NCBI RefSeq assembly: GCF_016801865.2
Contig: NC_068938.1
Location: forward strand, 80,110,389-80,174,388
Length of the DNA: 64,000 nucleotides
Source of the DNA: Culex pipiens pallens
Taxonomy: Eukaryota > Arthropoda > Insecta > Diptera > Culicidae
Reading direction: 5' to 3'
Translations under genes and position numbers: made by a program
Shown here: in pieces, positions 45,634 through 56,564 of the stretch
Layout of the letters: every line of letters begins with the position of its first letter
Position numbering within the stretch: the first letter of the stretch is position 1
Notes under the pieces: model-generated
Seen by the model: the letters and a program-made list of their open reading frames with translations, nothing else
The model's database searches: none
What the model was told of the DNA's origin: nothing

Positions 45634-47191
45634 CTGAAGTTATAGAAAAAGAAGGAGGATTAATTCAACTTTCAATCAAGGAGGCCAAAATAAAACAAGG
45701 TTTTGTTTTGAATATATTAATTTCTTAGAATATTATTTTATTTCTATTATATTGTTTTAAACGCAAAACATTCACTTGTAGTTTGTCAAATTTTGCAGAT
45801 TGCATTTATAAATGGAGGAAAAAAAAAAACATTTCAAGATATTAAAAAGGTAATTTTTAATGAAATCTTCACACAGTACATCACCCTTTTTCGATATTTT
45901 CTTATGGAAAATTTAAATTTTTTCCAAGTTTCAAAATTGAATAATTGGATGATTTATCAGAAACAAAAATATTGTTTCGTTATTTTACCTTTCTTTAAAA
46001 AGAAAGGCATAGTTTGTTTATTAGAAATAAAACATTGTAATAGAATTGTCAAATTTAAGCAATAGCGCTATTCTTAAATTTTACTTATGGAAAGAACGCG
46101 GAACTCTCTCTCCCATTGTTTCTACATGGTATTTTATAAGATGACGTCCGAAAGCCATTTTATACAATTTGCTCAAGTTTGTTATAAGTGATTAAGAAAA
46201 AACTAAACAATATCACTCGATTCTGCTAACGACAGAAATATTCAATAATCCAATTCAAACTGAACACACAATTCACATTTAAAAAATCAGCAAATATTTA
46301 TTCTTAAAATAATTTCACAAGCAACTCCAGTAATTATTATGATGCTTTATCATAAGTTTTAGTTCTACTTCAATTTTCCATAATTTACCGGGATCTTTAG
46401 TGTTTATTTTCCTTGAAATTTCGTGCTTTTCCCGGTTTTGTCCCAGGTAACCGATCAAATTTTCCGGGGTTACACAAATCCCGGGAAACGGGAAATTTTT
46501 AACCAATTACTCGGGAACTCCCGGGAAATTTAAATTTATTGAAAATTGTTCTGAACTTGGTTCTGATTAATATTTTGCAACAAAATTGAATAAGACAGCA
46601 ACTTTAGTGGCTAAAATATGTGGGAAGATATAGATTACTTATAAAACAACCAGTGCGCCATGAGTTTCCTTTGTACATAGGACCTTTTGAAAAAGTAAGC
46701 GAGAATGTATAGCTTGATTGCGTTTAAAAAATCATGCAACTAAAAGAAAATATATATTTTTTCTAATTTTATAAGCTCAAGTCATACAATAAATAAAAAA
46801 TGACCCCAGGTATTTATGGTTAAAAAGTATTTTTTTATCGAGGTGTTTGGACAGTGAGTTAAATGAATCCACACTCCACAATCATAAAATGTATTTTAAA
46901 CTTTCCTCTGTGACCAGTTAAATAGAGTGTGGATTACACATAAAGTTGAAATGAAAGAAAGCAGAAAATATGTTGTTCATAACAAATAACTTTCCTAAAA
47001 CAAGTAATACTAGTTTCAGCTCTTGAACAAAATAGTAAAGCATTTTAGTTTTTCTAAAAATCCAACTTCTCGTGTTTGTTTTACTTGAAATATTTGAAGC
47101 AAGTTTTTAAAATTTGTTAGTAAGTTTTGGTCACCTCTCAAACAATACAAAATAGATTTTTAATGATTTTTTGTATTCTTTGAAAAGCTTA
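45634..47191. other. Codanin-1 upstream intron (or 5' flank), AT-rich part
   Basis: No exon candidate on the minus strand. Around 46390-46530 a CCCGGGAAATT-rich segment occurs, related to 48090-48120 and 48325-48380, suggesting another dispersed repeat. Confidence 0.4.
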
Positions 47192-47512
47192 GTAAAAAAA
47201 AAGTAAATCTTTCCCTGTTCCTGAGGGGAACACCCGTGAAGAGTATCGGGGCCAGCATTTACAAAGCGGATTCAGTGACAGTTCATTAATCAACTTAATG
47301 TTAACATGTTAAGGTTAATGTTAACATTCCATAGGTTGTCTTCTTAATGTGTCTTGATAAGGTCCAGTTTGTGACGATACACTACCTTCCCTTTACTAAG
47401 CAATCGAATCCAGAAGGGAAAAGATCACCAGTTGTGTTGGTCCGAGCCGGGATTTGAACCCCGATCTACCGCTTACGAGGCGGAAGCGTTACCACTGGGC
47501 TACGTGGCTCGG
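47192..47512 (-). mobile_element. tRNA-derived SINE with target-site duplication (copy 2)
   Basis: Same family as 11135-11454, on the minus strand: tRNA-like head (CCGAGCCACGTAGCCCAGTGG, anticodon loop CTCGTAA, B-box-like GGTTCAAATCCCGG) and the AGATTTACTTTT end. TCTTTGA(A/T)AAGCTTA flanks it at 47177-47191 and 47513-47527 (14 of 15 identical). Confidence 0.88.
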
Positions 47513-47759
47513 TCTTTGATAAGCTTACCTAAATTTTAATAGTTTATTTTCATTAAACAAGATCTATTTCCAATTGCTTCAGAAATTAATATTGTCAGAA
47601 AAAAATCTTGTTATCAAATTTTCTGATCATCTGATTAATTCTTTAATAAACTGAACAATATATTGAACAGTATAAAATTATTTATTATTTTTTTCAGAGC
47701 ATTTTCAAAGAAATTGTACCAACAGATTGTGAAAATGTATACTTTCGCTTGAATTTCGT

Positions 47760-48080
47760 GAATTGGGTCCTAAATTTAAGCTTAAATTTGAGATTTTATT
47801 GTTCACAACGATAAAGCTTATTTTTCTGAGTACAATGACCTTTTGAACGACCTCAAAGGATTTAAAATGGATCTTTAATTCAATTTTTAAAAATTAACTT
47901 CACGGCTCTTCTTGACAGAAAAGGTCCAACTTGACAGTTCGCTCCAAGGGGACCATAGTTGATCCATCGAAAAATGTTGTCTTGTCAATTTTTTTTTTGT
48001 ATTAAAATAAAAAAAAAGTGATCAGAAATGGTTTTTAATCGTGTTTTTTACCGTTGTACATAAAATGGACATAGGGCTTT
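47760..48080 (-). repeat. Dispersed repeat, copy 2 (partner of 39640-39990)
   Basis: Reverse-complement match of the 39640-39990 repeat. Confidence 0.7.
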
Positions 48081-48109
48081 AGTACCCAATTCCCGGGAAA
48101 TTTCAAAAC

Positions 48110-48310
48110 TTCATTATCCCGGTACGAGAACCGAACTCACGACCTAAGGATACCCAGCACGACGCTAGTCGAAACCCATCCCCTACTGGTCAGTATTCCC
48201 AATGAGCAGATTTACTGTTTTAAGTGATATCACTTTGCCGAGCCAGACAAAAATCGAACCCATCACCTTCCACTTACAAAGCGAAACCCGTAACCATGGT
48301 AGCTCGGCAA
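48110..48310 (-). mobile_element. Second dimeric tRNA-like SINE (Twin-type architecture)
   Basis: Read on the minus strand: a tRNA-like unit with GCCGAG/CTCGGC stem, anticodon loop TTTGTAA and B-box-like GGGTTCGATTTTT, a spacer of roughly 40 bp, then a second unit containing GTGAGTTCGGTTCTCG. This matches the described layout of the Culex Twin SINE (two tRNA-related halves with a ~39-bp spacer). It sits inside a CCCGGGAAATT repeat. A clear target-site duplication was not seen. Confidence 0.55.
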
Positions 48311-49735
48311 ACCATGCAAATTTACAAATTTCCGGGAACGGGAAATATTTGTTTTACACAAATCCCGGTAATTTTTGGACGTTGGATGCTCCTGGAGGAA
48401 TTTTTAATTACTGTTTTTTCTGTTTTCCCGTTTTCAAAATTCATCAAAAATAACACTTAAAAATAACATTCCAATGGTCGCAACGCTTGCTTAGAGCGAA
48501 TCCTATACCTGTCCCTTCCCAAAAACTGTCCAACTTCAAACGAAACTTAATTGGGGTGGAGAATTTTCCTTGTCAACTTAAAAAAGTAAAGCAGCAGCAG
48601 TGTCTTCAGAATCCTCGGTGAGCAGAGAGATGGTACACATCCACATGGCGAAATCCAGTCTGCAATCCGCAAAAAATCATCGCAAAGAGAACAACAAAAA
48701 ATGAAGATAATATTTACAATAAACATGATAACTGCTCTTGTTTGCATTTCTATTTTTTATGGATGGTAAGTTGCCTTTTGAACTACGGCTTAATTTGTGG
48801 AAAACATAATAAACAGTGCTCAAAAACAATGTAAACACAATTTTCATCCAGGTTCAACACTTTTTCCAGCAAATAAAGAAAATCTAAAAGGTAGAAGAGT
48901 TACAGCCAAAAATCAAGCGACAAAATAGACAGTTCTGCTGAGAAATTAAATTCCTGCTAGAGTAGGTATACTACTATAGTCGAAGGAAACTCTACGCTCA
49001 TCGGTTGACTGTTGACGGGTGGCGAACATCAATCAATTTCAAATCGGCAATGTCTGGTTTTGGCAGACAGGTCTTGGAAGGATTCACAGCGCCAAGAAAG
49101 CTCGGAAGACCGGTATTGGGGGGATATTTGCACAGGAACGGCAACAACACCAGGCTCCAACGAGTGGGACGAAATGAAACATCAACAAACAAACGTGGGT
49201 TGAAGGAAAAGCGTCGTTCCGAAAAAAAGGATGGTTCCAAGGACGACGACGATTGGGGTTGATAATGGGTTTCGGGAGGGGATATTTGAGACACAATTGT
49301 TGCGCCAAACGATTCGGTGATGAATTTGGGGGGCAAAATGGTTACTATGCGAAAGGGTATGATTTTTCTTCTTTTCGGATTTCATTTGAGGGTTTTTGGA
49401 TTGGGAGCTAGCAGTAGAAAGAGAAATTGCTTGACGAGAAAATTGGAAGGACGCGCGTCATTCGAAAGGGTATTTTGAGATCCGAGTGAAAGGACTTCCA
49501 TTCTGTGTTTGCAATTAGATGATGATCAATTCGAACTGTGTCAGTTGGGATGGGTTGGCATTTCATCTGATTTAATTCGGTGGAATTTTAATGAGTTTTT
49601 ATTCGGATTGGTAGAAGGTTGCGTTCGGAGAAAATGGAGATCAAATCAATCAGAACCTGAATTGATCCATCTATACGGAAGTGTTTGTAAAACCTTTTGC
49701 ATTTAAATTAGATTCGACAATTATTAGTGTAGCAC
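48311..49735. other. Noncoding region upstream of the codanin-1 exons
   Basis: 48480-49700 is less AT-rich and mostly non-repetitive. ORFs on both strands near 48998-49336 overlap each other without splice support or family resemblance. Could hold regulatory sequence. Confidence 0.35.
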
Positions 49736-50449
49736 TAGGGTGACAATAAAAAAAATCGACATCAGAGATACCCTCTGACTCGATTCCTAATGCAAAAATA
49801 TGTATCTGTGCCAATTTTGAGCCAAATCGGTTAAGGTTAAGGGATCGCTTTTTATCGTTGAAGTTTATATGGGGAAAATCACGAAAATGTATGGGGAAAA
49901 ACATCGTTTCAGTAATTTTCTGCTAGGTGGCGCAGGTCTCGCCCAAAATTGTCCAAGTGTGAGATTCTTGTAGGAAATTTAATTCCCTACAACTTTGTCG
50001 AAGGGTGCAAAACGATCCGAGTTGATCCTGATTTTTGGTGATTTTTCTAGAAAAAAATATTTTCTTATATACTTCCTATATACCCCTTGTATACTTTCAA
50101 GTATATAAGCCGATTTCTTTTCATCGCATTGTTAATAACTCATCAGGATCAACTCGGATCGTCTTGCACCCTTCTACAAAGTTGTAGGTAATTAAATTTC
50201 CTACAAGAATCTCACACTTGGACAATTTTGGGCGAGACCTGCGCCACCTGCTGCAAAAATCCTGAAGCGATGTTTTTCCCCATACATTTTTGCGATTTTC
50301 CCCATATAAACTTCAACGATGAAAAGCGACCCCTTAGCCTTAACCGATTTGGCTCAAAATTGGCACAGTTACTTGTTTTTGCCTAAAGAATCGATCCAGG
50401 GGGTATCTCTTGCGATTTGCAGACATTTTCAATTTTTCTTGTCACCCTA
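49736..50449. mobile_element. Foldback element with long TIRs and 9-bp target-site duplication
   Basis: The 714-bp element starts TAGGGTGACAA and ends TTGTCACCCTA. The two ~330-bp halves are near-perfect reverse complements (for example ACTTCAACGAT, CCAAGTGTGAGATTCTTG, AACTCGGATCG). GTGTAGCAC occurs at 49727-49735 and 50450-50458. Long TIRs plus a 9-bp duplication are hallmarks of Mutator-like (MULE) foldback elements; the superfamily is inferred. Confidence 0.85.
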
Positions 50450-50509
50450 GTGTAGCACCCATCCAAAATTCTGTTCAATTTAATTTTATTAAACATTTTA
50501 AAGCCCGCA

Positions 50510-50658
50510 TACACGGAGAAAAAAGAGTTCCTTAAATCGTGAACAAGCGTTCATGAAAATGAGAACCACGAACAAAATGTTCATGGAACAATTTGTTCGT
50601 GGGTCTCATTTTCATGAACGCGTGTTCACGATTTTAGGAACTCTTTTTTCTCCGTGTA
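50510..50658. mobile_element. Palindromic MITE, ACACGGAGAAAAAAGAGTTC ends, TA target
   Basis: 149 bp, bordered by TA. ACACGGAGAAAAAAGAGTTC at the left is perfectly mirrored at the right, and the arms continue with CGTGAACA.GCGTTCATGAAAATGAGA and its complement, so almost the entire element folds. Confidence 0.88.
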
Positions 50659-51078
50659 AGACCAGCATCAGAGTCAGCGGTCGTTTTTAATGAACGAGTC
50701 TTGTAAAAAATTGTCAGTACTGTTCGAAAAGAAGAAAGTAAAAACAAAGGATTTCAAAATAATTAAAAAGATTCAATAAACTAAATTCATTCTACGCATA
50801 TTTTGGGTATTCTGACATTATTGTCCGTTTCTTTCAAAGATAAACGCCGCGCGGCATTTCAGAATGTGCCGCAGACATTGTTGCCAGCGATTTTCTGCAT
50901 TTTTGGTGCAATTAAAAACAAACCTGCCAACAATGTCAGGAGATTCGAAGAAGAAGATCAACAAAAACAAAACGTGCCGTATGGGATTTGACAGCGCGCA
51001 TTTGCCGAAGTGCGGCGCGTCGTTCCGAGGCTGGTTTGCCGCGTGTCTTTCTCGGGAAAACGCGCAATAAGTTTTCTT
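50659..51078. other. Noncoding spacer
   Basis: A short GC-richer stretch (50840-51070) contains GCGCGGC and GTGCGGCGCGTCG motifs without coding support. Confidence 0.35.
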
Positions 51079-52601
51079 TCAAATGAGCAACTCTCTACGA
51101 AATCGGCCGATTTCGACCAATTTTATTTTTTGTATTTTTTGATTTGGCTCAAACTTTGTGGGGGCCTTCCCTATGACCAAATAAGTTATTTTGTGTCATT
51201 GGTTCACTCATACAAGTCTCCATACAATTTTGGCTGCTGTCCATACACAAATGGTACGTAAATATTCAAACAGCTGTAACTTTTGAGTGAATATCATGAT
51301 CAATTTGGTGTCTTCAGCAAAGTTGTAGGTATTGTTGAGGACTATTGAGAAAAAAATAGGTACAAGGTAAAAAAAATTGCAAATTTTTCATAAATTTTTT
51401 TTTCACATAAACTCAATTTCCCAAAATACCTATTTTTTGATTTTCGAGACTTTTTGATATGTTTTATTGGACAAAAACCCGCAACTTTTGAGCCATAGAG
51501 AAACATGGTCAAAAAATCTGCCGCCGAGTTATGATTTTTTGAAAAAATAGTGATTTTTGGAAAAAATCGAAATTTCATGCAAACAAAATTGGACGTTATT
51601 TTTAATATAAAATTGAATTTGCAATCGAAAAGTACTTTACAGATTTTTTGATAAAGGGCTCCGTTTTCAAGGTATAGCTACCGAAAGTTTGATTTTGGCG
51701 AAATATTTGCAGTTTTTCGATTTTTAAAAATAATGACCATGAGTGACCATTTCTTAATTTTTTTTAAATTTCGGGAAATTTGCTATAAAATTGTCTAAGA
51801 GACATTGAAGATTGGACCTCTGCTTGCTGAGATACAGCGGCTCAAAGAAAAAGAAAATTTCACCCAAACAACCCACCATTTTCTAATGTCGATATCTCAG
51901 CAACTAATGGTTCAATTTTCAATGTTAAAACGTAAAATATTCTTGAAATTTTCCGATCTTTTCGAAAAAAATATTTTGAATTTTTTTAAATCTAGAGTCA
52001 CATTTTAAAAAAGCCAAACATTGTATATTACGCCCATTAAAAATGCTAGTCATAATTTAATTTTTTTCAAAATATTTTTTTCGAAAAAATCGGAAAATTT
52101 CACGAATGGAAAAGCTTGGTTTTTGCATGAAATTTAGATTTTTTCCAAAAATATTTTTTTTTTAAATTCATAGCTTAGCGGCAGATTTTTTGACCATGTT
52201 TCTCTATGGCTCAAGAGTTGCGGGTTTTTGTCCCCTAAAACATATAAAAAAATCTCGAAAATAAAAAAATACGTATTTTGGCTGGGAAATTGAGTTTTTG
52301 TAAAAAAAAAGTTAATTAAAAAATCTGCAATTATTTTTCCGTGTACCTATTTTTTCTCAATAGTCCTCAACAATACCAACAACTTTCCCGAAGACACCAA
52401 ATTAATCAGAAAATTTACTCAAAAGTTACAGCTGTTTGAACATTACGTACCATTTTTGTATGGACAGCAGCCAAAATTGTATGGAGACTTGTATGGGTGA
52501 ACCAATGACACAAAATAGCTTATTTGGTCATAGGGAAGACCCCCACAAAGTTTGAGCCAAATCAAAAAATACAAATAAAATCCATTTCCGGTTTTGGTAG
52601 A
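51079..52601. repeat. 1.5-kb hairpin repeat, GAGCAACTCTCTACGAAATC ends
   Basis: The left arm (51079 to ~51560) and right arm (~52130 to 52601) are inverted copies of the ACGAAATCGGCCGATTTCG family: shared blocks include TTTGGCTCAAACTTTGTGGG, TCATTGGTTCAC, ATGGTACGTAA and TTGCGGGTTTTTGTCC. The centre is AT-rich with no transposase. This is the most complete copy of the dispersed family in the window. Confidence 0.7.
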
Positions 52602-54281
52602 GAATTGCTCAAATCAATATTTTTTCTGAATCTCTTTTTATCAAACTTGAATTTCCTTCTTTTTATTCAAAACTGATAAACTCCTCATCTCTCAGTCATT
52701 AAACTTGAACATCAACTCATCATTCTCACCCATTCCGAGTAGGGGGCCGTTCGCAGAACAACAACTCATATCTGTTTTCGACGCAAATTGAGTCAAATGG
52801 GGGGATGAACTTTTGTACATGTCACATGTCATAAATAGACAACTCCCGTATATGACGAATATCCTGTGCTGCACGTGCTGCCGGATCTACACGGCAAATT
52901 TCAACGCAATTCGAGCAAAAAAAAAGCTTCTCTGCAATAAAAGGGCAGGGGTTGAAGGAGTTATCAAAGTTGGACGGTTTGAAATCTGTATGAATTTCAA
53001 ATCTGCTCACACGGCGCGTTGTCGTCACTTTGAATGCTTCCCAAGAATGGCATTAAGGAAGGATATAAAACTTCATCACAAAAGGGGTGTGCCTCCTTCT
53101 TTCAGGACAAAGTTTATGGGGTCGTGAAACAAGAGGGATTATGGCGTGGGAGGGGGAACCTGAGGTTATGTGAATCCAATCAGCGGTGATAGGCCTGATT
53201 GAGGTGTTGCCTTGGGGGGAGGAAAAGCTCACATAACGCGCGCGTTAAGCTTATGTTTACTCTATGAGCTTTAGCTGCCGCCATATCGGTGTCATTCAAA
53301 AAACGGCAGGCAAATATCCTGCCAAGGCCATTTTATGGGCCAAGGTGTGGCATTTTACATTTTTATTTATTATTATTTTCACCTTTGTCATGTTTTCCCG
53401 GGAAAACATTGACGGGATGAAGTCTCCTTGGCTAGAGGATTATATTCAAAATGGGAGGACAGACAACAAAGAAAACTTTTATAACACTCGGAAGATGGTC
53501 CACGTGAGTGAAGAGCGGGTGGGCTGGAGTTCTTTGTTATGCGGAAAAACGACTCACAAGGTCTTCTGGCAGGGCTGGTGTCCACCTTTGTGCTGCAAAT
53601 GATATCGAACCAGCCAACGTGAGACGTGACGAGCATCTGTTGTTATTGCAATTATTTGTTCAACTTTGAGAAAAACGGACAGAATAAACTTTTTTTTTCT
53701 TCTTTATCTAGTCGACGCTCTGAACAATCGTCCTGGAAATCAGTCATGCAGAACACGAACCAACTTCTCGGAAGTATCCGTTTCGGAGATTTTTTTTTAC
53801 GAATCAGTGATTTGTCGGTGGAAGAATTGATTCCGTTAAGTTTGTTTATTTGAGTCTTAGTCAAACATAACAAGATTAGCAGAAAAAACTTAAATTAATG
53901 ACCAATACTACAAATTGCTAAACTACCCTCTTAAATGGATTGTTATGAAAACAAAAAAACTTTGTCGAATAATTCAAAGTGAAACGAGCTTGTGGTGAAG
54001 AGCAGTAGAGCAATTCTTTACGAAAACCTTCCAATCCCCAAAGCAGGCATTGTGCATCATTGGGTTGTCTTTACAAGTCTCCATGCAATTTTGGCAGCTG
54101 CCCATACAAAAATGGTATTTAAATATTTGAAAATCCGTATCTTGTGAAGGAATATTCTGACTGATTTGGTGCCTTGAGCAAAGTTGTAGGTTATGATTAG
54201 GACAATTAAAAAACTGAAAACTTTTATTTATAATGGGTAATTTTTTCAGGACGTACCTTTTTTTTAGATTTCCTCAATCGA
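52602..54281. other. Noncoding region
   Basis: 52680-53880 has balanced composition and no repeat seen elsewhere in the window. The ORF at 53264-53602 has no family resemblance. 54000-54220 is a diverged piece of the ACGAAATCGGCC-family repeat. Confidence 0.35.
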
Positions 54282-54922
54282 TAACGTCATGATTCGAAAT
54301 TCGGACACTTATAGTAGTAGCATATAATTTTTGTTATAGCTGGCAAAAAAGTCATGTAATAAGTTGGAAATGTAAAAATTTCATAAATATAAAAAGTATA
54401 AAAAGTCTTTTGTAACAATTTTTCATCAGAATCTTAAAATTAAATTGACTTGTTCTTCGAATCCCGGATACTGATGAAAGCTGATTCGAAATCCGGACAC
54501 TTTTGATTCGAATTCCGGACACTCGATTTTGCTTATGAATCGCACAAATCTGGAATGAAATTTAAGTCCAAAGCATTCTTTAGGTCTCAAATATGCTGTT
54601 AACATCAAAACAATCGATAAAAATGCTAGAATTTAAGGAAATTAGAACCATAAATTTCTGCTTTGCCTTCCCGGTGCTTCAGACGCCTAAGAAATATTTC
54701 AGTGAAACGTTTCACAGTTTTGGTAATCTCATATTTTTATGTTATTTAATTGTTTTGGCATTGACTACAGCGTCCAAACATATTTGAAATAAATGTTGAC
54801 GTTAGAATTCATCAACTAACACAGTTTTGACAGTAGTTACGCGTACTTATATCCAAATAATTAATAAAACAAGATAAGGTGTCCGAGCTTCGAAGCGTCC
54901 GGGAATTCGAATCATGACGTTA
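54282..54922. mobile_element. DNA element with AACGTCATGATTCGAA ends, TA target
   Basis: 641 bp. AACGTCATGATTCGAA at the left is mirrored by TTCGAATCATGACGTT at the right with TA at both borders. GATTCGAATTCCGGACAC-like motifs repeat in tandem near 54455-54530. No transposase frame. Confidence 0.75.
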
Positions 54923-55797
54923 CCAAATTGATCAAAAGATCTGTTCGAGCAATTCTTTTTGTGGTAATTTTTTATTTGAATGAAACATTATGACTACCTT
55001 TTCTATTATCAAAGAAGACATTTTGCCGTTCACATAAAATATCAGCCCGAAAAATCAACGGGCTGAAAAATATTTTCTTGAAAAAACTTCAGAATTTCAA
55101 TGGAAATAGAAGTCTAATCCACTGAAAACATTTTGAAATGCATTTCCCTGCGTTAAGAATCATCTCATATTTCTGCAATAATAAATCAGGACTTGCATCA
55201 TTTAAAACATAGTGCAGTATGAACAAAACAATTTTCGTCGAGTCATAATCTTTGAAAAAATGTGATTTTTCTAGCTTCAAGAAAATTTTCTTTTTACATA
55301 TTTTGTTATATGTATAAAGTAGAATTTGCAATTCTAGAGTTTTTTTTAAATAGTTTTACAAGCTATTGTGCTTCATTGTGCTTAAAAAAACCCTGGAATT
55401 GAAAAGCACCTAAGCAATTTTTCAAAAAACTCCGCCGTTTTCGAGTAAAAGCAAGAAAAATGCTAATTTTTTAGAATCGCACCGAAACAAATATTTTGAA
55501 AATTTTAAAGTTCAGACTAATTTTTTAGAAGGGCCAAATTAAATTGTAAGATAATAGCCGTGTTTGAATGGATGGACAAATGGGAAAGCTGTCATATTAT
55601 TTTTAAGAACACCTAAATATGTCCACCAAGCGAGAATTTGAAAGGATTTGACAACTGTGGCACTTTTCAGATATTGACAACGATTTTTCTAAAGCTAACA
55701 AAAGGGCTCAGGTAGTCAAAATGAGCTCATATTTGGAATTTAGCTTAGTAATACTTCAATATTTGCTTTGATTTGGACCACCCTAACAAACATATAC
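54923..55797. other. AT-rich noncoding DNA
   Basis: No feature supported beyond weak resemblance to the dispersed repeats. Confidence 0.4.
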
Positions 55798-56172
55798 AGT
55801 ACTTGTTCGGTAACTGGGCTGAGAATGTAGCCCAGTCACCGAATGCTGCTCGCTAACTGGGCTGAACGAAAAATAACGAGGGGACAACTGATGCATAATA
55901 TTTTTCCTGATGAAATATAAAAATAAAATATACTTAAATTTATTTGCAATGCTTACTTTTAATATTTCTTTAATTGTGACTGAAATTAAATAAAAGTTTG
56001 AAAAAAGTTTTTTTTCTTTATTGAACAGGCTTTTGGCATTTATTAACCCCTCGGTCATTTCGGTTTGTTTTGATTTTTTGACGTTTGTCTGCTTTTTAAC
56101 TGGGCTACGACTATCGAGCGCCCAGTTAAAAAGCAGCCCATTTAAACAACGCCCAGTTACCGAACAACTACT
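55798..56172. mobile_element. DNA element with AGTA(C/G)TTGTTCGGTAACTGGGC ends, copy 1
   Basis: TTGTTCGGTAACTGGGC at the left end is mirrored by GCCCAGTTACCGAACAA at the right. Further CCCAGTTA motifs lie inside. Its right half reappears at 58863-59010. Confidence 0.7.
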
Positions 56173-56401
56173 TTTTTTTTACTTTAAAATTACTGTGTCT
56201 TAACTTTACTCTAATTTGACCAAAACTTAAACTGCTATATGTTTTTGATACGAATTTGATTGTAGAAAGCATAGATTTCGAGATTAAATTTAATGAGTCT
56301 TCGAAAAATGTTGTCTAGAAATGAAACAAAATCCAAAAAAGTCTTGAAAAGTTTGATTTCTAAAATATATTAAACGTGAACAATCCTAATATTCTAATAA
56401 T

Positions 56402-56556
56402 CACTAGCGTGCCCAGCTCTTTGAGGAAAGTGGGGCAATAATATGGACGTTTTGAAAAATACTTCATTTGTGGACACCCCCTGACTAAATTTAGAACAAA
56501 TTTCTGAGGATGGTGGGGCAGTTGCCCCATGTTGCCCCACCCTGTGCACGCTAGTG
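56402..56556. mobile_element. hAT-like MITE with 8-bp target-site duplication
   Basis: 155 bp with CACTAGCGTGC / GCACGCTAGTG inverted ends and a perfect 8-bp flank repeat CTAATAAT (56394-56401 and 56557-56564). The 8-bp duplication and CA..TG-type ends fit the hAT superfamily. The GTGGGGCA/TGCCCCA motifs are internal. Confidence 0.85.
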
Positions 56557-56564
56557 CTAATAAT

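Noticed and set aside
48998..49336. Overlapping ORFs on both strands as a small gene
   Set aside because: No codon or domain evidence and no splice or promoter signals; balanced base composition alone explains the open frames.
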